This document shows, one piece after another, positions 1 to 6,577 of a stretch of DNA of 11,665 nucleotides. The DNA is from Bacillota bacterium (GTDB lineage: Bacteria > Bacillota_A > Clostridia > Lachnospirales > Lachnospiraceae). A model generated the notes under the pieces. The model had not been told where the DNA came from. It searched no databases and saw only the letters and a list, made by a program, of their open reading frames with translations. Position 1 is the first letter of the stretch. Each line of letters opens with the position of its first letter. A program made the translations under genes and the position numbers. The stretch covers positions 1-11,665 of the forward strand of contig JAEZSL010000177.1 of assembly GCA_023443925.1 (NCBI GenBank). Reading direction: 5' to 3'.

Positions 1-61
1 CCAAACATCTGTTTTGTATTCCGGATACCAAATTTATCTATATATTCAGACTAGCAGATCA

Positions 62-90
62 TATACAAAAAGTCAATTATTTCGTATAAT
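62..90 (+). promoter_or_regulatory. Candidate sigma-A promoter of the 56-aa gene
   Basis: A perfect TATAAT at 85-90 is preceded, after a 17-base spacer, by TATACA at 62-67 (4 of 6 matches to TTGACA). Transcription would start near 97 and give a leader of about 68 bases before the ATG at 165. This would make the small gene its own transcription unit. The -35 is only moderate. Confidence 0.5.
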
Positions 91-164
91 TATATCACAG
101 TAAAGAAATAATAATGTTATAAAGAAATTCATAAAGTGTGAATATGATGAAGGAGGATACCTTT

Positions 165-335
165 ATGTATATTGGCAGTACAAATTTATACTTAGATCAG
201 GTGAAATATAATAACAATGTTCAGGCAAGCTGGATTACTTCTGAAAAATATGAAAACTGTGAAAACTTTTATGAGCATATTGTAGTTAGAAATAACAAAT
301 CAAAGCTTTTTCACAAAAAAAATAAAAATGCATAA
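165..335 (+). CDS. Small hypothetical protein, 56 aa
   Basis: I do not recognise this protein. The ATG at 165 is chosen because an AGGAGG ribosome binding site (151-156) lies 8 bases upstream. An in-frame GTG at 138 would put that site inside the coding sequence. The product starts MYIGSTNLYLDQVKYNNN, is polar and soluble-looking with many Asn, Lys and Tyr, has one cysteine in the middle (ENCENFYEH), no signal peptide or membrane segment, and a basic tail (KLFHKKNKNA). A TATAAT promoter candidate precedes it and a strong hairpin terminator follows 25 bases after the stop, so the gene looks like a complete monocistronic unit rather than a fragment. The layout supports a real gene; function is unknown. 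Confidence 0.65.
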   Translation: MYIGSTNLYLDQVKYNNNVQASWITSEKYENCENFYEHIVVRNNKSKLFHKKNKNA

Positions 336-360
336 ATGATTTCTGTCACTAAGTAAACAA

Positions 361-389
361 AAAAGCCTGTTGAATTTTAACAGGCTTTT
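361..389. terminator. Bidirectional intrinsic terminator
   Basis: AAAAGCCTGTT (361-371) and AACAGGCTTTT (379-389) form a perfect 11-bp stem with a 7-base loop. The stem ends in T-runs on either strand: TTTTA on the plus strand, and six T on the minus strand because the A-run starts at 359. It closes the 56-aa gene from the left and the leftward LysM/GH18 gene (stop at 463) from the right. Confidence 0.85.
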
Positions 390-462
390 ACATTGTATTC
401 AGAAATACCGCACCCAGATTTCACTTCTTCATAAAAAGTATATCAGAAACTGTACTAACCTC

Positions 463-1758
463 CTATGGTTCAGGCAGTACTTTGGCAATATCATACTGAG
501 TATTTATTACCAGCCACATCTGATCAAAATAGTTCATGATATTCCAAATTCCGGCTCCCTGAATTCCGAATCGGGGTACAAACCCTGTTAATGCATTAAT
601 ACTTCTTGCATCACTAAACCATACAATATGTCTGGTATTTCTATTATCCATTAAATTATAATACTCGAAATAAGGTGCCTGGGAAAGTTCATCAAACAAT
701 ATGGTTGAGCCTGTAAGCGCGGCCAGTTCCACCGCAGCATCAGGCGTTAATGCATTGGCTCTGCTAATCCCGATTATATACGGACTCTGCCAATCGTATC
801 CAATAACAGAAATACCGGTATATATTTTTTCTGCCGGAATCATTGTAATGGCATTTTCCAGGATGGATTCTGATAAAAAAGCAGGCGTTATGGGAGATGG
901 CGGCCCAGGAAAAGAGCCCCAGCCATAAGTCAGAAGCAGCAGACAGTCTGCCAATTGTCCAAAGACCGTGTAATCAGCTCTTTCGATGGTTATTTCACTG
1001 GAACTTAAAACAATCCTCGGAGTTATTGTAATGAATAACAAAAATCCTTCTGCTCTCAGGCTTGACGATAACTTTGTCATAAAATTCTCATAGGCAGTCC
1101 GGTTTTCCTGATCCAGATTTACAAGAGATATGTTTAGGCCATAGTATTCTTTTTCTCTTAGAATCGTTAAAATAGTGTTAATATGACGCTCTAATACTTC
1201 TTCGTTATATAAGATACTGTATACTGTTGCGATATCGCTTGTTCCCTGATAAGTTAAGGTTGACAGAGACATTAAAGGTGCAACTCCATAATCTTTTGCA
1301 ATAGTGATAAGATCAGTTTCATCGCTGCCCTCAATTTCCCCGCCTGCAATTGCTCTGTAATTAAAGATTGTTAAGTATGTTAAAAAGGGCAGGGTTTTTC
1401 TTAATATATCCCGGTCTATAAAAGGGTAAGCATAGGCATTGATTGCAATACTCCCCTGCTTTTCATAACGGATGACAAGGGTTTCTCCCTGATATAAAGT
1501 CTCCCGATTCGACAGGAACGGATTATTCCTTAATAATTCCATGACAGTGACTCCATATGCATTGGCTACACTGTAGATCGTGTCTCCTTCCTGTATTATA
1601 TATACCTGCTCAGGGTAAGCAATTACAATGGTCTGCCCAACTACCAGATTTTCCGGATTAATCAGTCCATTTTCCTCCACCAGTCTGGTTACCGATACGT
1701 CATAATCGGCTGCGATGGTATAAATCGTTTCTCCTGGTTGTACAACATGTATAATCAT
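463..1758 (-). CDS. LysM-LysM-GH18 spore-type protein (SleL/YaaH-like), catalytic residues replaced
   Basis: The 431-aa product has two N-terminal LysM peptidoglycan-binding repeats (about residues 3-47 and 52-97, each with the PGETIYTIA or EGDTIYSVA start) and a glycoside hydrolase 18 barrel (about 103-425). This is the architecture of the SleL/YaaH spore cortex-lytic N-acetylglucosaminidases, which sit in the spore coat or cortex and act in germination. Family hallmarks are clear: LLLLTYGWG (273-281), GPPSPITP, GYDWQSPY (320-327), HIVWFSDARSI (377-387) and GIWNIMNYF (403-411). The barrel strand that normally reads GxNIDFEY, carrying the catalytic Asp and Glu, here reads GLNISLVN (207-214): Asp is Ser211 and Glu is Val213, checked on the nucleotides. 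There is no signal peptide, as usual for proteins packaged from the mother cell. A GAGGA site lies 5 bases before the ATG. It may be a binding or structural coat protein rather than an enzyme. Confidence 0.9.
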   Translation of the reverse strand: MIIHVVQPGETIYTIAADYDVSVTRLVEENGLINPENLVVGQTIVIAYPEQVYIIQEGDTIYSVANAYGVTVMELLRNNPFLSNRETLYQGETLVIRYEKQGSIAINAYAYPFIDRDILRKTLPFLTYLTIFNYRAIAGGEIEGSDETDLITIAKDYGVAPLMSLSTLTYQGTSDIATVYSILYNEEVLERHINTILTILREKEYYGLNISLVNLDQENRTAYENFMTKLSSSLRAEGFLLFITITPRIVLSSSEITIERADYTVFGQLADCLLLLTYGWGSFPGPPSPITPAFLSESILENAITMIPAEKIYTGISVIGYDWQSPYIIGISRANALTPDAAVELAALTGSTILFDELSQAPYFEYYNLMDNRNTRHIVWFSDARSINALTGFVPRFGIQGAGIWNIMNYFDQMWLVINTQYDIAKVLPEP

Positions 1759-1784
1759 GGATTCCTCGATTTATCTGTTTCTTT

Positions 1785-1814
1785 TATTATATGTTGCGAA
1801 ATATAAATTATTAT
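1785..1814 (-). promoter_or_regulatory. Possible sporulation (SigE/SigK-like) promoter of the LysM/GH18 gene
   Basis: On the minus strand CATATAATA (1785-1793) matches the SigK -10 pattern CATAnnnTA and differs at one position from the SigE -10 CATACAnT. ATA triplets as in SigE -35 elements lie 15 and 18 bases upstream (1809-1811, 1812-1814). Transcription would start about 20 bases before the ATG. The area is very AT-rich, so chance is a real alternative; the spore-type gene behind it makes the reading reasonable. Confidence 0.35.
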
Positions 1815-1854
1815 TAATCGCCCTGCATAATTAGCAGGCACCGCAATATGCTGT

Positions 1855-2559
1855 TTATTTTCTGCTTTTCCGATTCTGCCAAATTGCCCAGAAACCCAGG
1901 AGGAAAAACCAGACTAATACCAATAACATAATGATAATATAAAAGCTCAGTAATTTCTCACGTCCCGTAAAGACCATGATAATCCCCATAATAACACCAA
2001 GTATTCCGACTAAAAGCCCTGCAATTCCCTGAAAACGGGGTCTGCCGCTATCCAAAAGCATTCCCAGGCTGATAAAAATATAGGATAACCAGATGATAAT
2101 CACCTCTATGGGAAATAATCCTCTGCCAAAGCCTGCCGGTGAAAGTACGGTTACAACACTGTAAGCTATTTGCTTCTGGGATTCCGGGGAAGACATCCAA
2201 TTAACGATTGCAGATGGATATGAGATATCCAAAGACATGCCCGCTGTCCAGATGGCGGTTCCTAATAAATTGAAATAAAACCCGATTTTCGCCCAGGCTT
2301 CACCTGGTCCATGGATAGAATCACGTATACCTATGATACCGATAAACAGCCCCCAGAACCCAAAAACCATTAAGATTGCGGAAAACTGCAATACTTCCGG
2401 ATGAGTGCCAAATGCTTTTTGCATCTCCAAAATGTCACCTATATCTTTTGATCTCGGAACGATAAAGGAACCAACTGCAATCAGAATTCCACCTATAATA
2501 CATCCTGCGCCGCTGATTTCTTGCATATTGTTTTCTCTTAGCTTTAAATCCTTCAACAA
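1855..2559 (-). CDS. Six-helix integral membrane protein, unknown function
   Basis: The 234-aa product is not recognised. It has six strongly hydrophobic segments (about residues 15-34, 58-78, 90-109, 150-170, 177-197, 204-227), a loop of about 40 residues with SYPSAIVNWMSSPESQKQ between helices 3 and 4, and a basic C-terminus (QNRKSRK). The start is TTG: AGGGGAG (2564-2570) lies 4 bases before a TTG at 2559 and 7 bases before the next TTG at 2556, so 2556 is also possible. An ATG at codon 12 has no good ribosome binding site. It precedes the LysM/GH18 gene in the same direction with a 96-base gap. That gap holds a candidate sporulation promoter, so the two may be separately expressed. No catalytic or transport motif is visible. 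Confidence 0.8.
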   Translation of the reverse strand: MLKDLKLRENNMQEISGAGCIIGGILIAVGSFIVPRSKDIGDILEMQKAFGTHPEVLQFSAILMVFGFWGLFIGIIGIRDSIHGPGEAWAKIGFYFNLLGTAIWTAGMSLDISYPSAIVNWMSSPESQKQIAYSVVTVLSPAGFGRGLFPIEVIIIWLSYIFISLGMLLDSGRPRFQGIAGLLVGILGVIMGIIMVFTGREKLLSFYIIIMLLVLVWFFLLGFWAIWQNRKSRK

Positions 2560-2670
2560 ATAACTCCCCTTCCTTATTGTTACTAATGCCCTGTTCTAAT
2601 GCTCCTGTATTTCGAGAGATAGTTTTTTATTTGACTCACAGACCTTATTACATTGTTTTAAATTCTACTG

Positions 2671-2699
2671 TTGAAATCATCAGATGGATAAATTATACT
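2671..2699 (+). promoter_or_regulatory. Sigma-A promoter of the toroid-protein gene
   Basis: TTGAAA (2671-2676), a 17-base spacer and TATACT (2694-2699) form a near-consensus promoter. The start near 2706 gives a leader of about 115 bases up to the ATG at 2821. The leader is AT-rich and shows no obvious riboswitch fold by eye. Confidence 0.65.
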
Positions 2700-2820
2700 A
2701 ATATAATAGCAGTTTTAGAGTTTATATGGCAAGATAAAAAACAGAATTCTTTTAGAACTAATTATATATTCTCATATTTAAGAACCATAATAAATGAGTA
2801 CCTAAGGAGGATTTTATTCA

Positions 2821-3651
2821 ATGGCAGCAGATAATCAGTATCAAACTGATATTGAAACAATTATCTCAAAGCGATATGACAATGGCGGTGATTATTGGAC
2901 TACCCCTGACAGACGGCTGATCAAAGGCAGCCCCTTTAATACACTTGTCAGCGCGTATATACTGTCGGAACTGGGAATGGATATGGCTGATCCGCTGTTA
3001 AAAGAAACGGCTGACCTGATTTTAAGTTCCTGGCGGGAAGACGGTCGCTTCCAGTTATATCCCCAGGGTGCAATCTACCCATGTCAAACAATCAATGCCG
3101 CCAGAACTCTTTGCCATTTAGACCTTGCTTCTGATTACAGGCTTAAGAAAACATTTGATCATCTTCTGGAAACTCAGCATAGTGACGGAGGCTGGCGCTG
3201 TAATAAATTTAGCTTCGGGAGAGGCCCTGAAACCGAATTTTCAAATCCAGGCCCAACTCTTACCGCTTTAGATGCCTTCCGTTATACACACTTTCTCAAT
3301 AATAGTGCATCCCTTGACAAGGCAGCAGAATTCCTTCTTAATCACTGGGATACCCGTCTTCCTCTCGGTCCCTGCCATTATGGCATAGGTACCCTGTTTT
3401 TTCAGTTGACATATCCGTTTATCACATATAATCTTTTTTATTATGTCTACGTACTGTCTTTTTACAGTAAGGCTAAAAAAGATCCCCGGTTTCTTTCCGC
3501 ACTTGGACTTTTGGAATCAAAGCTGTCAGACGGCAAGATTATTGTTGAGCGCCCAAATCAAAAATTAGCAGGTTTTATTTTCTGTAAAAAAGGGGAACCA
3601 AGTGATTTGGCAACAGCGCGTTATAAAGAAATTATTAGTAACTTGATGTGA
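2821..3651 (+). CDS. Prenyltransferase/squalene-cyclase-like repeat protein (alpha/alpha toroid)
   Basis: The 276-aa protein shows repeating units typical of the terpenoid cyclase/protein prenyltransferase toroid fold. The best is LLETQHSDGGWRCNKF (115-130), a QxxDGGW-type repeat followed by PTLTALDAFR. Weaker copies lie around 18-52 (NGGDYW ... TLVSAYILSELG), 67-100 (SWREDGRFQLY ... TINAARTLCHL), 170-210 and 230-245. It is far shorter than squalene-hopene cyclases (over 600 aa) and lacks a DxDD catalytic motif, so cyclase activity is not supported. It has no signal peptide or clear membrane span. Five cysteines are scattered, including GPCHYG at 183-188. AAGGAGG lies 10 bases before the ATG. 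It stands alone, with its own promoter and terminator and no isoprenoid gene nearby. Fold assignment is fairly sure; the substrate is unknown. Confidence 0.8.
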   Translation: MAADNQYQTDIETIISKRYDNGGDYWTTPDRRLIKGSPFNTLVSAYILSELGMDMADPLLKETADLILSSWREDGRFQLYPQGAIYPCQTINAARTLCHLDLASDYRLKKTFDHLLETQHSDGGWRCNKFSFGRGPETEFSNPGPTLTALDAFRYTHFLNNSASLDKAAEFLLNHWDTRLPLGPCHYGIGTLFFQLTYPFITYNLFYYVYVLSFYSKAKKDPRFLSALGLLESKLSDGKIIVERPNQKLAGFIFCKKGEPSDLATARYKEIISNLM

Positions 3652-3656
3652 TATAG

Positions 3657-3716
3657 AAAAGAGTATCCTATTCATTGCGGACACAAAAATGCATCCCTGC
3701 TTACAGCACTCTTTTT
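3657..3716 (+). terminator. Possible first terminator after the toroid-protein gene
   Basis: AAAAGAGT (3657-3664) can pair with ACTCTTTT (3708-3715), directly followed by T. The loop is 43 bases, which weakens the case. If it acts at all, it does so ahead of the much better hairpin that follows. Confidence 0.3.
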
Positions 3717-3769
3717 AAATCAGGACAGTTATCCCGTGGTTGGATGACTGCCCTGATTTATTTATTTTT
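3717..3769 (+). terminator. Intrinsic terminator of the toroid-protein gene
   Basis: AAATCAGG (3717-3724) pairs with CCTGATTT (3752-3759). After one mismatch the stem continues with CAGT/ACTG and TATCC/GGATG around a 7-base loop. A T-rich tail (ATTTATTTTTATTTATTT) follows on the plus strand. It lies between two convergent genes and may also slow the leftward MFS transcript, although the minus side has an A-rich exit. Confidence 0.75.
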
Positions 3770-3791
3770 ATTTATTTATTATCTACTATTA

Positions 3792-5063
3792 TTAAATCCT
3801 ATCTGTATACCTCTGTTTTTTCTTTTCCCTATTCGTTATCACCAATACCATGATTACCTCCGCCAGAAGCAGACACAGATTCATTGCCAGGGGCAGCATC
3901 CGGTTATGCTGTGAAAGCTGTCCTGCAATCCACCCCACCGGAATGCTGATAAGTAATATCATTGCCGTAATAAGGCTGTTTGCCCTGGCACGTTCTCTGG
4001 CAGGAATCGCAGCTGACATTACCGATTCACTTAACGGGCCTAAAATTGCCAGTGCAAAAGCCTCACAAATTACCGATAAAAATACTGCCCAGATAGCAGC
4101 TGCCTTAAAAGGCAGGCATAAAAGCAATACTGCCAGTCCCAGAAAGTGCACACCAACTCCCAGCAGAAAAGGACGCCGGAAGGAATGTATACTGACATGA
4201 GAAATTACAAACATATAAACCAATATGGTGGTAACGGCTTTTATCATTGGGAACACCGAGAGCATCGATGTATTAATTCCATAAGATGCCGTAACAAACA
4301 GCGGCCAGAAGGCTGCCTGAACAATATTAAAGCAAGTCATCAGGGTCATAAGTATGACATATGGCAAAAGATTTGAATTCCGAAAAGCGGCAGCAAATTC
4401 ATCCCAGCCTGCAAAGGTCAGGGAAAATAAGGACTGCCCCCTGCATTCCTCTTTTCTTCGCCTGCCGATGGTACTTTCTTTTGTCAGCTTATACTGCAGA
4501 ACAAATTTAACTGTCATTAAAATCATGGCTGCCAGATAAATGACCCGCATGGTTGGCACCATGGTAAACCGGTCGATACACAGACCTGCCACAGGAGCAA
4601 TAAAGCCTGCCAGCAAGCCCCAACAATTAATAATTGTATAGATATGAATGAGTTGTTCGGTATCACCATCTTCAATAATCATACAGCTGAAGCTGTTGCC
4701 GGTTATCCTCCACATTCCATTTAAAACTGCCGCAATTATAAAATACCAGTACCCTTGCGCTCCTGCCCATAGTATACAGGGGACGATCCAGCAAAGTAAC
4801 CCGAAGACCAGCATGGATTTTCTTCTGCCAAATTTATCAACAATGGCTCCTGAAAACAGGCTGGACAGGAACTGTGCCGCCAGCCCAAGACTTGCGATTA
4901 TACCGATCTGGACATCCTGCAGCCCGATTGCGGCCATGTAGACCGAGGCGAAGGGCAGAAAAAGATTATAGGGAATTGCCCATAAGGGCTCTACTGCAAC
5001 ACAGGCCTTTTGATTGCCTTTTAACGAACACAGGGTTTGCCATATAGGATGCTTTATTTTCAT
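3792..5063 (-). CDS. MFS transporter, 12-helix exporter-like
   Basis: The 423-aa protein is a major facilitator superfamily permease of the plasma membrane. After helix 2 it has the MFS motif A, GAIVDKFGRRKSM (72-84), with Asp76 and the basic Arg80/Arg81/Lys82. Roughly twelve hydrophobic segments are split into two halves by a charged cytoplasmic loop (about 193-215, KLTKESTIGRRRKEE). A second, degenerate motif region appears in the C half (AAIPARERARANSL, about 358-371). Length is typical for the drug:H+ antiporter-like branch of 12-helix MFS proteins, but the substrate cannot be read from the sequence. AAAGGAGA lies 8 bases before the ATG. It follows two other membrane-protein genes in the same direction but has a separate candidate promoter and a leader dyad, which suggests individual control. 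Confidence 0.9.
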   Translation of the reverse strand: MKIKHPIWQTLCSLKGNQKACVAVEPLWAIPYNLFLPFASVYMAAIGLQDVQIGIIASLGLAAQFLSSLFSGAIVDKFGRRKSMLVFGLLCWIVPCILWAGAQGYWYFIIAAVLNGMWRITGNSFSCMIIEDGDTEQLIHIYTIINCWGLLAGFIAPVAGLCIDRFTMVPTMRVIYLAAMILMTVKFVLQYKLTKESTIGRRRKEECRGQSLFSLTFAGWDEFAAAFRNSNLLPYVILMTLMTCFNIVQAAFWPLFVTASYGINTSMLSVFPMIKAVTTILVYMFVISHVSIHSFRRPFLLGVGVHFLGLAVLLLCLPFKAAAIWAVFLSVICEAFALAILGPLSESVMSAAIPARERARANSLITAMILLISIPVGWIAGQLSQHNRMLPLAMNLCLLLAEVIMVLVITNREKKKQRYTDRI

Positions 5064-5114
5064 AATAGATTCTCCTTTTATTATTACTTGTAAAAAACAT
5101 CAACTCCTTTCTGA

Positions 5115-5154
5115 ATACCTTCACCGGCTAACCCCTTAAGGGCCTGAAGGGTAT
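5115..5154. promoter_or_regulatory. Large dyad in the leader of the MFS gene
   Basis: ATACCTTCA (5115-5123) is mirrored by TGAAGGGTAT (5145-5154) with one bulged G. Inside lie GGC/GCC arms and a perfect 10-bp palindrome CCCTTAAGGG (5133-5142). No T-run follows on either strand, so it is not a good terminator. It overlaps the -10 and early transcribed region of the candidate MFS promoter, so it is placed like an operator or a regulatory leader hairpin. Confidence 0.45.
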
Positions 5155-5180
5155 ATAAATTCAACAACGGTGTTTCTCAA
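5152..5180 (-). promoter_or_regulatory. Candidate sigma-A promoter of the MFS gene
   Basis: On the minus strand TTGAGA (5175-5180) and TATATA (5152-5157) are separated by exactly 17 bases. Transcription would begin near 5145, leaving a leader of about 80 bases. The -35 matches 5 of 6 and the -10 matches 4 of 6 consensus positions. Confidence 0.45.
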
Positions 5181-5197
5181 TTATCTATATTATTTTC

Positions 5198-5521
5198 TTA
5201 TAAAAAGGTATTAATAAAGCCCATACCAATAACTGCAATCCAATATACAAAATTACAAACCGTAATCAGTGACGGGATAAATAACAGAAATCTTTTTTTA
5301 TTAACCGAATTTCTATAAAGCAAATAGCTGGCAAGGCACATGGGAACTGAACCCAGGGCTAATAACATAGAACTACTTTCCAAATAGGTTACCGGCAGCA
5401 TAGCTTCCGGATTGGTAATGTTGTTTCCGCCAATAAACATTCTTGCCAGTAAGACTCCTACACAAATAACACCAATGAGATAGATTGCTATAAGAATTTT
5501 CTTTGTATTAGTCATAAACAT
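5198..5521 (-). CDS. Small three-helix membrane protein, unknown function
   Basis: The 107-aa product is not recognised. Three hydrophobic segments are visible (about residues 8-29, 48-69 and 77-104) with a short polar loop (GGNNITNPEAMLPVTYLE) after the first and a basic NSVNKKR turn before the third. Two in-frame ATGs compete. AAGGGTG is only 2-3 bases before the one at 5521 but about 8-9 before the one at 5515, so translation may start at 5515 (MTNTKKILI, two residues shorter). The gene begins 27 bases after the stop of the zinc-ribbon membrane protein and is very likely in its operon, which suggests a shared membrane-associated task. Confidence 0.7.
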   Translation of the reverse strand: MFMTNTKKILIAIYLIGVICVGVLLARMFIGGNNITNPEAMLPVTYLESSSMLLALGSVPMCLASYLLYRNSVNKKRFLLFIPSLITVCNFVYWIAVIGMGFINTFL

Positions 5522-5548
5522 TCACCCTTCCAGGCCCTGACAGCTTGC

Positions 5549-6388
5549 CTAATATTTACCTGTAAAATATCCTTTTATCAATGTAAAGATGATGGCTCCG
5601 GCAAATATCAGAATAGCCAGACCGATATTTTTGATAATTCCAGAAATAGATTTTTTACTTTTATAAGAGTTTTCCAGATGATAAGCATTCTCTGAATATC
5701 GGTTATATTCTCCGCATTTCGGACAAATACCTTCATACAGGTCATATTGATAGACTGTGTTACAGGAACCGCATTGCACCATTGGTTTACTATCATAAGC
5801 TTTCCGGTGTTCTATCACGTCATCCGGCACCTGTATACGGCTTTTCGCATCAATATAAAACCAAACGGAAGCAGTAATAAAAAGCAGGAACCATACGATT
5901 AGTAAAACCAGCAGGATTAAGCCGTGGGGTAAGGAAAAACAAGTTAGTAAAATATATCCGATGTTGATTGCTTCCGGATCAGATATCATAATAGCAGAAA
6001 TGAAGTTCAGTATTACCAGCAGAATACCTGTAATAAAAATAGCAGGCGCATTCCACTGCCTTCTAATGGTTTTGTTCCCTTTCATCAGCTGCGGATGCAG
6101 TTTTCCCTGTGATAAGCTTGCCAAAAGCGAGATTATAGAGACGTACCTGCTTACTTTTGCAGAAATAAATATCCCTTTCTTAGGGATTAGAAGCCCGGTT
6201 ATGATAAAAACGAAAGAAAATATTAAGTATGTAAAGGTTGTAATCCATATCAGCAAAGTCTTCTCCGGATCAATGGATAAGGAGGAAATGATTAATAAAT
6301 TCACGATAGCTAAAACTGCACTTACTATAACCAGCAGGCTGCAGCAATAATGCATTATGGTTTTAACGGTATTTTTATGGGTGTTCAT
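5549..6388 (-). CDS. Multi-pass membrane protein with cytoplasmic zinc ribbon
   Basis: The 279-aa product has hydrophobic segments at about 13-35, 45-69, 113-134, 142-176 (probably two) and 251-274. A soluble stretch (180-245) between the last two carries a four-cysteine zinc-ribbon motif: Cys206-x2-Cys209 and Cys222-x2-Cys225 (QCGSCNTVYQYDLYEGICPK). Such ribbons occur in many bacterial membrane proteins of unassigned role and in some regulators. I cannot name a family. A GGAGG site lies 12 bases before the ATG, which is a long spacer, but no better start is present. A near-consensus promoter lies upstream and the small three-helix gene follows after 27 bases, giving a two-gene operon. Confidence is high that it is a gene, low for function. 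Confidence 0.8.
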   Translation of the reverse strand: MNTHKNTVKTIMHYCCSLLVIVSAVLAIVNLLIISSLSIDPEKTLLIWITTFTYLIFSFVFIITGLLIPKKGIFISAKVSRYVSIISLLASLSQGKLHPQLMKGNKTIRRQWNAPAIFITGILLVILNFISAIMISDPEAINIGYILLTCFSLPHGLILLVLLIVWFLLFITASVWFYIDAKSRIQVPDDVIEHRKAYDSKPMVQCGSCNTVYQYDLYEGICPKCGEYNRYSENAYHLENSYKSKKSISGIIKNIGLAILIFAGAIIFTLIKGYFTGKY

Positions 6389-6436
6389 TCCGGTTGAAAT
6401 CCTCCGTATTATCTTATGTATATTCTTCTATTTATA

Positions 6437-6465
6437 AGTATATTGGCACTTCCATTATCTGTCAA
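6437..6465 (-). promoter_or_regulatory. Sigma-A promoter of the zinc-ribbon membrane operon
   Basis: On the minus strand a perfect TTGACA (6460-6465), a 17-base spacer and TATACT (6437-6442) form one of the best promoters in the window. Transcription would start near 6430, leaving a leader of about 42 bases. Confidence 0.75.
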
Positions 6466-6521
6466 GCAAATGACTATTTGAATCCAAAACTCCATCTATA
6501 ACTGAAAATGATTCTTAAGTT

Positions 6522-6566
6522 AAAACAAAGGCATCAAGATATCTCTATCTCAATGCCTTTGTTTTT
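6522..6566. terminator. Terminator downstream of lon
   Basis: AAAACAAAGGCAT (6522-6534) and ATGCCTTTGTTTT (6553-6565) form a perfect 13-bp stem. The inner bases can add AGATA/TATCT (6537-6541, 6546-6550). Both exits are T-rich on their own strand, better on the plus strand. Its likely job is to end the leftward lon transcript after it has passed through the tandem repeat, and to shield the next promoter at 6437. Confidence 0.8.
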
Positions 6567-6577
6567 CTATACTCTAT

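Noticed and set aside
1..61. Short protein-like stretch at the left edge on the minus strand (SEYIDKFGIRNTKQMF)
   Set aside because: No start codon with a ribosome binding site precedes it and a stop lies just upstream; too short to call a gene or a fragment.
138..164. GTG at 138 as the start of the first small gene
   Set aside because: It would place the AGGAGG ribosome binding site inside the coding sequence; the ATG at 165 is 8 bases behind that site and fits better.
1822..1838. Small hairpin CCTGC/GCAGG after the six-helix membrane gene
   Set aside because: Only 5 bp with no T-run on either strand; not strong enough to call a terminator.
2577..2834. 85-codon open frame on the plus strand before the toroid gene
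   Set aside because: It lacks a ribosome binding site, contains the near-consensus promoter at 2671-2699 and overlaps the start of the well-supported gene; composition is that of AT-rich intergenic DNA.
3675..3914. 79-codon plus-strand frame after the toroid gene
   Set aside because: It runs through the terminator hairpin and into the antisense of the MFS gene; no ribosome binding site.
5000..5100. Leader peptide frame starting at the minus-strand ATG at 5100, overlapping the MFS start
   Set aside because: AAAGGAG is only 3 bases from this ATG, too close for good initiation, and the frame runs over the MFS coding sequence without family resemblance.
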